DNA of 6,764 nucleotides from Armatimonadota bacterium (GTDB lineage Bacteria > Armatimonadota > UBA5829): NCBI GenBank assembly GCA_026415535.1, contig JAOAGX010000117.1, positions 1 to 6,764 of the forward strand, in the 5' to 3' direction. The position numbers and the translations under genes were made by a program. Position 1 is the stretch's first letter. The number at the start of each line of letters is the position of its first letter. The notes beneath the pieces were generated by a model. That model saw only the letters and a list, made by a program, of their open reading frames with translations, searched no databases and was not told the origin of the DNA. This document shows, piece by piece, positions 1 to 4,678 of this stretch.

Positions 1-515
1 CCCATATCTATTGACTGTCCTCGCCGAGCGATCCGGTATTTTGCACCGCACGACTTCACAACCTTGAGGAAACGTCTGTAGTGAGGGGAACGCGATCTTT
101 GACCGATATCGAGCACCAACGCCGCCGGTTTCAACTCGAGCAAGCCCGGAAAGCCTACCACATGGTCGGCGTGAGGATGGGTGAGGACCGCAACATCAAT
201 AATGTCAACACCAAGGCTTTGTAAATACGGCACGACAAGTTTGGCCCCTACGTCCGCATCGTCGCGCCAGCTTGACGTGCCGCAGTCCACCACCATAGTT
301 CGTCCCTTGGGAGTACGCATTACTGCGCATAGTCCCTCACCGACATCAAGAACCGCAAGCTCAAGTCGGGGAGGCACGGGCTGCAAGGCGTATGCCCAGA
401 TCGCGACGGTCGCAATCGCCACCAACAATATCGCGAACCTCGGCCCCCCGGAGAATGCAAGGTTCACGCCGAGCCTCGATGAAGCTAAGTGCCCGCTGAG
501 TCTACCGCGCGCCAT
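1..515 (-). CDS. ComEC-type metallo-beta-lactamase domain protein, separate gene (3' end outside window)
   Basis: The frame is open from the ATG at 515-513 to the left edge, giving 171 visible codons. Residues 1-26 are basic and polar, and residues 27-44 (FAILLVAIATVAIWAYAL) form a membrane anchor. The metallo-beta-lactamase fold then begins: LDVGEG at 56-61, MVVDCGTSS at 74-82, and the metal-binding HPHADH at 113-118. In most ComEC proteins this domain is the C-terminus of the channel polypeptide and is proposed to be the nuclease that degrades the non-transported DNA strand. Here it is its own gene, overlapping comEC by 14 nt in another frame. The start is well fixed: an in-frame TGA lies three codons upstream, and a GAGG Shine-Dalgarno at 523-526 sits 7 nt before the ATG. 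The usual QGD after the first strand is EGL. The metal-binding motif is intact, so activity is plausible. An unrelated MBL hydrolase is less likely given the position. Confidence 0.88.
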   Translation of the reverse strand, partial: MARGRLSGHLASSRLGVNLAFSGGPRFAILLVAIATVAIWAYALQPVPPRLELAVLDVGEGLCAVMRTPKGRTMVVDCGTSSWRDDADVGAKLVVPYLQSLGVDIIDVAVLTHPHADHVVGFPGLLELKPAALVLDIGQRSRSPHYRRFLKVVKSCGAKYRIARRGQSIDM

Positions 516-2133
516 CTCTCGACCTCAACCAATTCAACACCGCGTGTAGAATTACGTAGTACCCGACAATGGCCAATACGCTCGGAGATGCAACCGAAAT
601 AGCGCTCCATTTCATTTCACCTAGCACATTAACCACTGTCAACATCGCGTTAGTTGTTTGGCTCCCAATAAAACCAACTACCTCGCCTAAAGGCCCCGCC
701 TGAGATGCGACCGGCGATGCGAGCCCTGCTCCGAACACGACCGGTACCCCCAATCCGACCGCTACGTTTGCAGGAACCGATACAAGCGATACGTAGTTGA
801 AGTAGTATGCTATCACCGGCGCTGTGACAAGTGACACTGCTATCGTCGCGATTGCTGTCGATCCCAACGAGCCGGTAAGCTTGCGTAGGGCAAAGTGCTT
901 GGCTGAACGCGGTGCGGACGGATCTCGATTGACAATACCGGCCCAGCTGAGTAGTGAGTTTGCACCGATTATCGGACTTACGTAGATAATCGCCCAAACA
1001 GCAAGGAAAGAAAGCTGGAAGCCCACGTCGAACAGGCTTGCCGGGTTAATCGACAATATGATAATAGCCGCGACAAAGAATAGGCTAATCGTGTCCGAGA
1101 CGCGCCCAAGCGGTCTGGCAATCAGCATTAGCGATGCCATAATCGCCGCCCTCACAAGAGACGGTTTTCCTCCAACCATCAGAACGTAGCCCAACATGAA
1201 AACTATCACCAACGCTCCGCGCCAACGCGGGTAGACGCGAACCAGTCCTAACAGAGGCGAAACCAAAAATATAAGCACCCAACAGTTAAACCCGGACGCC
1301 GCCAATAGATGAAGCGTTCCGGTGCGAGAAAAGTTTCTACAAACGTCAGGCGGCAAGTAGGCATATGAGCCAATAACCATACCCGCGATAACCGCCCCTC
1401 CTTCACCAGCAGCTAGCCGCTCGATGCTCGCTACAAGCCTACTCTTGGCCCTAAGGGCCATACGGACTACCGGATTGCTTTCTTTCGCGGTTGGAACGAC
1501 TCTGCCCACATCGCAGCCGATGCTTCGCTGTTCGCAAAAGTGAAACCGAGAGGAATCAAAAAAACCGATCTTCGACACATCCCTCAACGTGGCGCACGAA
1601 TATATCCCTCTCCTTCCGAGATAGTCCTTCCATGAAAGACGGCCGGGATTTGTCGGACCAGTAGGCAAATATGGTCTGGCCTCGATCAGCATACGGTTGC
1701 CGTATTCGAGCCGGTGGACAACGGATTCGGGTTTGGTCGACCACTCCGAAGGATACGCGCTTACCATCACGCGTCCGCTTGCCCGACGCCAACCCTGCGG
1801 CGATCGCACCGCATCAACAAGGAGAACGAACCGCATTTGGTCATTTCCGATCTCAAGGTCCGAAGCGATGGTCCCTATCATCGCGTCGACTGATCGAACA
1901 AAGCGAGATATGTCGTCGTGTGCAATCGTGCGTCCCAGCTGGTATCGCCAGGCCCCTATCAAAAACGCTCCGGCGACTATCGCCAAAACGGATCGATAAC
2001 TTTTCCGACGAGACGACGCAGACGCAACGGCCAAAACTCCCGAAGTGGCCAATACGATCCAAAGGGACACATACTCCGCCGCTAATATCCCAAATCCAAA
2101 CGCGATCGCGACATACGCCGCCGGCCTGCTCAT
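502..2133 (-). CDS. comEC: ComEC/Rec2 DNA-uptake channel without C-terminal MBL domain
   Basis: This 543-residue inner-membrane protein carries single-stranded DNA across the membrane during natural transformation. Hydrophobic helices fill residues 5-62. An OB-like (DUF4131-type) soluble region spans about 65-195 and includes NPGRLSWKDYLGRRGIY at 162-178, typical of the family. The Competence domain runs from about 235 to 535. It carries FSRTGTLHLLAASGFN (268-283), PSLVRAAIMA (324-333) and NPASLFDVGFQLSF (363-376), all signatures of ComEC. Full-length ComEC proteins are usually 700-800 residues because an MBL domain follows; here the protein ends just after the last helix and the MBL domain is the overlapping downstream gene. 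The ATG at 2133-2131 begins 35 nt downstream of a good -10 element, but I see no strong Shine-Dalgarno. No other competence genes are visible, so function in uptake is inferred from family membership. Confidence 0.93.
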   Translation of the reverse strand: MSRPAAYVAIAFGFGILAAEYVSLWIVLATSGVLAVASASSRRKSYRSVLAIVAGAFLIGAWRYQLGRTIAHDDISRFVRSVDAMIGTIASDLEIGNDQMRFVLLVDAVRSPQGWRRASGRVMVSAYPSEWSTKPESVVHRLEYGNRMLIEARPYLPTGPTNPGRLSWKDYLGRRGIYSCATLRDVSKIGFFDSSRFHFCEQRSIGCDVGRVVPTAKESNPVVRMALRAKSRLVASIERLAAGEGGAVIAGMVIGSYAYLPPDVCRNFSRTGTLHLLAASGFNCWVLIFLVSPLLGLVRVYPRWRGALVIVFMLGYVLMVGGKPSLVRAAIMASLMLIARPLGRVSDTISLFFVAAIIILSINPASLFDVGFQLSFLAVWAIIYVSPIIGANSLLSWAGIVNRDPSAPRSAKHFALRKLTGSLGSTAIATIAVSLVTAPVIAYYFNYVSLVSVPANVAVGLGVPVVFGAGLASPVASQAGPLGEVVGFIGSQTTNAMLTVVNVLGEMKWSAISVASPSVLAIVGYYVILHAVLNWLRSRDGAR

Positions 2134-2163
2134 AGAACTAATGTCTCAAAATTAAAGGTTAGG

Positions 2164-2176
2164 CGCTATGATAGCG
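2164..2176. promoter_or_regulatory. 13-bp palindrome covering the comEC -10 element
   Basis: CGCTATGATAGCG is a perfect palindrome (6-bp arms, one central base) and completely contains the predicted -10 hexamer. It could be a repressor operator, or a small hairpin at the transcript start. No known regulator site is recognised. Confidence 0.35.
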
Positions 2177-2196
2177 TCGATTTTGTAACTTTGCAA
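2168..2196 (-). promoter_or_regulatory. Predicted sigma-70-type promoter for comEC and the MBL gene
   Basis: Reading the minus strand, TTGCAA (2196-2191) is followed by a 17-bp spacer and then TATCAT (2173-2168). Both hexamers match four or five of six consensus positions at the ideal spacing. Transcription would start near 2161, leaving a leader of about 28 nt before the comEC ATG. No other hexamer pair in 2134-2230 is as good on this strand. Confidence 0.55.
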
Positions 2197-2219
2197 ACCT
2201 GGTTTACGGACTTGCAAAG
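2189..2219. promoter_or_regulatory. Inverted repeat overlapping the comEC -35 element
   Basis: CTTTGCAA (2189-2196) and TTGCAAAG (2212-2219) are perfect 8-bp inverted copies with 23 bp between corresponding positions, about two helical turns. The left arm contains the predicted -35 hexamer. The geometry suits a dimeric DNA-binding regulator, but this is inference from symmetry only. Confidence 0.35.
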
Positions 2220-2261
2220 CGGGGTACACATTACTTGAAAAAGTGAATATGGGCATTTCTT

Positions 2262-2588
2262 GTCCGGGCCGATCCACGAGCCCCTTATTCAGAACCTCGG
2301 TTGGAAACGGTCGCGGAACTGTATAAGGGGTTAGCGGCCAGCTGGTTTAAACTTCCGGGCTGTTGTCCGGTAAGAAGACCGGTGTGGAGCTACATCGTGA
2401 TTACGAAAGCAGTGTCGCCCGCTAAGCAAGAGTCAAGAACTCTATTTGTCAGGCAAGGGGCACTGTGTAAGTTAAACGATGACCGAGCTAAGGCCCGGAC
2501 TTCATCACGTATATGGGGTTGGCCTAGGTGTTTCAGTAAACAGCCCCGAAAGTACCGAATTGGACAAAGCTCGAGTCACACCCTAGGC
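2262..2588 (+). ncRNA. Candidate structured RNA, family not recognised
   Basis: No convincing protein is encoded here, yet complementary segments are dense. (a) CCCCTTAT 2281-2288 pairs with ATAAGGGG 2323-2330, extended by CAG/CTG across a T-T mismatch. (b) CCGGT 2367-2371 pairs with ACCGG 2378-2382. (c) GTGTG and GAGCT in 2382-2391 pair with AGCTC 2568-2572 and CACAC 2577-2581, leaving a 4-nt bulge. (d) CGTGAT 2396-2401 pairs with ATCACG 2504-2509. (e) CAGTG 2410-2414 pairs with CACTG 2461-2465, enclosing an AGAGT/ACTCT hairpin (2429-2443). (f) GGGGTTG 2515-2521 pairs with CAGCCCC 2541-2547, and its loop GCCTAGG 2522-2528 matches CCTAGGC 2582-2588, making a pseudoknot. (g) GTCCGGGCC 2262-2270 exactly complements GGCCCGGAC 2492-2500, with TCCGGGCT 2354-2361 as a competitor. 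Helix f and the competing pairing contain pairs that are G-U only on the plus strand. A weak promoter (TTTACG 2203-2208, TACACA 2225-2230) precedes it. I do not see RNase P, tmRNA, SRP or 6S signatures. Boundaries are approximate. Confidence 0.4.
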
Positions 2589-2630
2589 GGAGAGTACCAT
2601 CCCCGGCAAAAAGAGTTACCCTGACACATA

Positions 2631-2688
2631 CCAGGCATCCTAAGCAAAAAGCATCATCCTGATACAAGCCAGGCATCCTGAGCAAAAA
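2631..2688. repeat. Short direct repeat at the left edge of the repeat region
   Basis: CCAGGCATCCTAAGCAAAAA (2631-2650) recurs at 2669-2688 with one mismatch, 38 bp apart. Both contain a degenerate form of the GTCATCCTGA motif that dominates the following 800 bp, with a further GCATCATCCTGA copy between them. They look like decayed outer units of the array. Confidence 0.6.
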
Positions 2689-2710
2689 ACGCCGTCTTTA
2701 CATACATCCG

Positions 2711-2778
2711 GTCGCCCTGGCAACTCACCGTCATCCCTGAGCACCGCTCGTCATCCTGGTCAAAAAGTGTCATCCTGA
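2711..2778. repeat. Left arm of repeat module 1: 19-20-bp units of GTCATCCTGA
   Basis: Units start at 2711 (GTCGCCCTGG), 2730 (GTCATCCCTGA), 2750 (GTCATCCTGG) and 2769 (GTCATCCTGAGC), spaced 19, 20 and 19 bp. The filler between units is often A-rich (CAAAAAGT). The last unit is also the outer end of the long hairpin that follows. Confidence 0.7.
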
Positions 2779-2852
2779 GCGAAGCGAAGGATCTCAACGC
2801 GACGTCTTAGCTCAACTGAATCCACGAGATTCTTCGCTGCGCTCAGAATGAC
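2769..2852. repeat. Long hairpin of repeat module 1 (27-bp stem, 30-bp loop)
   Basis: The left arm 2769-2795 starts GTCATCCTGAGCGAAGC. The right arm 2826-2852 starts GAGATTCTTCGCTGC. The arms pair over 27 positions with 24 Watson-Crick pairs, one G-T and two mismatches. The loop is 2796-2825. The same hairpin recurs at 3286-3370 with a closely similar loop, so arms and loop were copied as one unit. Transcribed either way it would fold into a stable stem. Confidence 0.85.
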
Positions 2853-3103
2853 GAGGAAGACGACGCCGGGATTCCTCGCTTACGCTCAGAATGACGAGGA
2901 AGACGACGCCGGGATTCTTCGCTGCGCTCAGAATGACGTGTTGCAGCCTTGGGATTCTTCGCTACGCTCAGAATGACGGGTTGCAGCCTTGGGATTCTTC
3001 GCTTACGCTCAGAATGACGAGGAAGATGACGCCGGGATTCTTCGCTGCGCTCAGAATGACGAGGAAGACGACGCCGGGATTCCTCGCTTACGCTCAGAAT
3101 GAC
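2828..3103. repeat. Tandem array of module 1: seven 25-26-bp cores with two alternating spacers
   Basis: Cores begin at 2828, 2870, 2913, 2953, 2993, 3036 and 3078, giving a period of 40-43 bp. Each reads GATTCYTCGCT, then one of three variants (G, A or TA), then CGCTCAGAATGAC. Spacers are of two kinds only: a 17-bp type starting GAGGAAGACGACG (after cores 1, 2, 5 and 6) and a 15-bp type GTGTTGCAGCCTTGG, once with its second base changed (after cores 3 and 4). The segment 2828-2895 is repeated almost exactly at 3036-3103. This sequence type yields the well-known spurious translations of the RHSERSEESQ kind. It is not a CRISPR array because the spacers are reused. Confidence 0.9.
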
Positions 3104-3112
3104 ATATTACGT

Positions 3113-3215
3113 TCAGACTAACAATGTTGCGTTCAGAATGACGTGTTATGTCAGAATGACACGTTATGCCAGGGTGGTGTGTTGTGGCAGAATGACGTGC
3201 TATTTTCAGAGTCAC
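3113..3215. repeat. Right tail of module 1: 18-20-bp units of TCAGAATGAC
   Basis: The motif continues past the long cores as short units at 3113 (TCAGACTAAC), 3133, 3151 (both TCAGAATGAC), 3169 (CCAGGGTGGT), 3187 (GCAGAATGAC) and 3206 (TCAGAGTCAC). Spacings are 20, 18, 18, 18 and 19 bp. The copies decay away from the array, and the motif orientation switches immediately after 3215. Confidence 0.7.
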
Positions 3216-3229
3216 CTCGAGCAAAAACC

Positions 3230-3295
3230 GTCACTCTGAAAGAAAACCTTCACCCTGACAAAAACCGTCATCCTGACCAAAAAGTGTCATCCTGA
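3230..3295. repeat. Left arm of repeat module 2: 18-19-bp units of GTCATCCTGA
   Basis: Units start at 3230 (GTCACTCTGA), 3249 (TTCACCCTGA), 3267 and 3286 (both GTCATCCTGA), spaced 19, 18 and 19 bp with A-rich filler. The last filler, CAAAAAGT, is the same as in module 1. The units become closer to the consensus toward the hairpin. Confidence 0.72.
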
Positions 3296-3370
3296 GCGAA
3301 GCGAAGGATCTCAACGCGGCGTCTTCGCTCAACTGAGCGTACGAGATTCTTCGCTTACGCTCAGAATGAC
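3286..3370. repeat. Long hairpin of repeat module 2
   Basis: The left arm 3286-3312 is identical to the left arm at 2769-2795. The right arm 3343-3370 has the TA core variant, making it one base longer than its partner. The 30-bp loop 3313-3342 differs from the module 1 loop at several positions and can form an inner hairpin, CGCTC/GAGCG, around AACT. Confidence 0.85.
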
Positions 3371-3450
3371 GTGTTGCAGCCTTGGGATTCTTCGCTGCGC
3401 TCAGAATGACGTGTTGCAGCCTTGGGATTCTTCGCTACGCTCAGAATGAC
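3345..3450. repeat. Tandem array of module 2: three 25-26-bp cores
   Basis: Cores begin at 3345 (TA variant), 3386 (G variant) and 3426 (A variant), separated by two copies of the 15-bp spacer GTGTTGCAGCCTTGG. The stretch 3386-3451 matches 2913-2978 of module 1. After the last core, 3451-3467 resembles a decayed copy of the 17-bp spacer. Confidence 0.88.
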
Positions 3451-3486
3451 GAAGGGAATGACGCGGGGGTCGGACAACGCGAGAAG

Positions 3487-3604
3487 GGTCCGAAGTAGCA
3501 AGGACTTCACACAACGAGAGACTCGGAGCCAAGCGCAACCGTTGCAGCGTCTTGTTGTTGAGGTCCGAAATAGCAATGGCTTCATACAACGAGAGACTCG
3601 GAGC
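3487..3604. repeat. Second repeat family: 43-bp direct repeat, two copies
   Basis: Copies at 3487-3529 and 3562-3604 match at 39 of 43 positions, start GGTCCGAA and share ACAACGAGAGACTCGGAGC. They lie 75 bp apart and have no similarity to the GTCATCCTGA family. Frames through them give Arg/Ser-rich nonsense peptides, so they are non-coding repeats. Confidence 0.8.
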
Positions 3605-3758
3605 AACGGTGCTCTGAAGAGGATATAATACACGTACGCACACAAAAGGGACTCAACCACGGCGAAAGAGCAAGCCTGTACGACTGACCTGTTACCTTCT
3701 AACAACACAACAATGGACTCTCACCAAAGCGAAAGTCGCAAAATGCTGGTGTTCTCCG
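3605..3758. other. Intergenic tail between repeats and tRNA-Pro, no gene seen
   Basis: No credible ORF or strong structure is visible. A TATAAT at 3624-3629 lacks a partnering -35. Just downstream of the tRNA on the minus strand, GCGA-CTT-TCGC followed by TTT (about 3726-3742) is a four-pair hairpin, too weak to call a terminator firmly. Confidence 0.5.
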
Positions 3759-3835
3759 TGGTCGGGGTGGGCGGATTTGAACCGCCGACCTCTCAGTCCC
3801 GAACCGAGCGCTCTACCAAGCTGAGCCACACCCCG
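3759..3835 (-). tRNA. tRNA-Pro (anticodon CGG)
   Basis: This is a 77-nt cloverleaf with encoded CCA. The acceptor stem is CGGGGTG/CACCCCG (7 perfect pairs, C1-G72 as is typical for bacterial tRNA-Pro) with discriminator A. The D stem is GCTC/GAGC with AGCTTGGTA in the loop. The anticodon stem is CTCGG/CTGAG with loop TTCGGGA, and the anticodon CGG (3801-3799) reads CCG. The variable loop is AGGTC. The T stem is GGCGG/CCGCC with loop TTCAAAT. It is transcribed away from nadE. Confidence 0.97.
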
Positions 3836-3846
3836 ATTACTCGGTC

Positions 3847-3875
3847 ATTGTATCATGGATGCTGCGCCGAGGCAA
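3847..3875 (-). promoter_or_regulatory. Promoter of tRNA-Pro
   Basis: On the minus strand TTGCCT (3875-3870), a 17-bp spacer and TACAAT (3852-3847) form a good sigma-70-type promoter, with TGA just before the -10 acting as an extended -10. The first tRNA base is 12 nt past the -10, so the 5' leader is only a few bases. Confidence 0.7.
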
Positions 3876-3899
3876 GGGCGTACTATGCGAGCGTCAATC

Positions 3900-3908
3900 T
3901 GGTATAAT
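3900..3908 (+). promoter_or_regulatory. Extended -10 promoter of nadE
   Basis: TGGTATAAT is a consensus TGn extended -10 followed by a perfect TATAAT (3903-3908). No -35 consensus is present at the expected position (about 3880-3885), as is usual for extended -10 promoters. Transcription would start near 3915, giving a leader of about 30 nt that contains AAGGAG at 3930-3935. Confidence 0.7.
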
Positions 3909-3945
3909 GACATAGCAAACCTGTTATGGAAGGAGTGTGCAATCG

Positions 3946-4677
3946 TTGGGAACAGACAGGCCTTTGGCAGGACGCATATCCGTGTGGCTGCAAGAGCGTG
4001 TGAGAGAGGCTGGCGCTAACGGACTGGTGGTTGGAATGAGCGGGGGAGTAGATTCCTCCGTTGCAGCAGCGTTGGCGAAGATGGCTTGTGGGAACAACGT
4101 ACTTGGCATGATTATGCCTTGCCATTCGGATCCGCGCTCAGCCGAAGACGCGCTGGCTGTGGCCAGACACCTGGGTATACGCACTCACGTTGCCGACCTG
4201 ACGGCGGCCTATGATGCCTTAGTTTCAAAAGTACCCCACTCGGACGGAATCGAGCTTAGCAACGTCCGTCCTCGCCTGCGAATGACAGCGCTATACTGCG
4301 CCGCACAAGCCATGAACTACCTGGTGTGTGGAACATCGAATAAAACCGAGACCCTGATCGGTTACTTCACCAAATGGGGCGACGGAGCGTGCGACGTTCA
4401 ACCACTGGCCGACCTTTATAAGTTTCAGGTCTACGAACTAGCCCGCGAACTCGGAATCCCTGACGAGATTATCAACAAAGCTCCCACCGCCGACCTCTGG
4501 GAAGGACAAACTGATGAGGGAGAAATCGGAATGACATACGCCGAGATGGATGCGGTGCTCCAAGCGATAGAAAAGGGCGATCTTTCGGGGTGCAAACCGG
4601 AATCAGTCGAGCGAGTTCGAAAAATGATCGCCGACTCCGAACACAAACGTCGTCCAGCGCCGGTGTTTCAGCCGTAA
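3946..4677 (+). CDS. nadE: NAD synthetase, ammonia-dependent
   Basis: This cytoplasmic enzyme catalyses the last step of NAD synthesis: ATP-dependent adenylation of deamido-NAD, then amidation with ammonia. From the TTG start it is 243 residues, the usual size for the NH3-dependent form, with no N-terminal nitrilase-type glutaminase domain. The ATP-pyrophosphatase loop SGGVDSS is at 32-38. RPRLRMTALY (108-117), GTSNKTETLIGYFTKWGDG (129-147) and the lysine-containing KAPTADLWEGQTDE (178-191) are family signatures for deamido-NAD and ATP binding. A GTG at 3937 is also in frame but lies only one base after the AAGGAG Shine-Dalgarno (3930-3935). The TTG at 3946 is 10 nt away and is preferred, so three residues are uncertain. 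It is a lone gene on this strand, with an extended -10 promoter shared back-to-back with the tRNA promoter. No separate glutaminase subunit is visible. Confidence 0.95.
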   Translation: MGTDRPLAGRISVWLQERVREAGANGLVVGMSGGVDSSVAAALAKMACGNNVLGMIMPCHSDPRSAEDALAVARHLGIRTHVADLTAAYDALVSKVPHSDGIELSNVRPRLRMTALYCAAQAMNYLVCGTSNKTETLIGYFTKWGDGACDVQPLADLYKFQVYELARELGIPDEIINKAPTADLWEGQTDEGEIGMTYAEMDAVLQAIEKGDLSGCKPESVERVRKMIADSEHKRRPAPVFQP

Positions 4678-4678
4678 G

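Noticed and set aside
181..549. 122-codon plus-strand ORF
   Set aside because: It lies antisense to the MBL domain gene and the end of comEC, which carry clear family motifs.
2262..2588. RNase P RNA or tmRNA
   Set aside because: CCGGGCT and TAAG-loop resemblances to RNase P were noticed, but the universal GAGGAAAGTCC and ACAGAA blocks are missing; no tRNA-like ends or tag peptide for tmRNA.
2301..2624. 107-codon plus-strand ORF with TTG start
   Set aside because: No ribosome binding site or recognisable domain; it overlaps dense RNA pairings and ends at the repeat edge.
2828..3450. CRISPR array
   Set aside because: Repeats are regular, but the spacers are only two recurring sequences of 15 and 17 bp, repeats vary, and no cas gene is present.
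3624..3629. Perfect TATAAT as a plus-strand promoter
   Set aside because: No -35 or extended -10 element, and nothing on the plus strand downstream before the antisense tRNA.
2891..3708. Open reading frames through the repeat region on both strands
   Set aside because: Their peptides are repetitive translations of the DNA repeat (for example RHSERSEESQ), with no Shine-Dalgarno and no domain.
3713..3907. 64-codon plus-strand ORF across the tRNA
   Set aside because: The stretch VGVGGFEPPTSQSRTERSTK is the antisense translation of tRNA-Pro, a common artefact.
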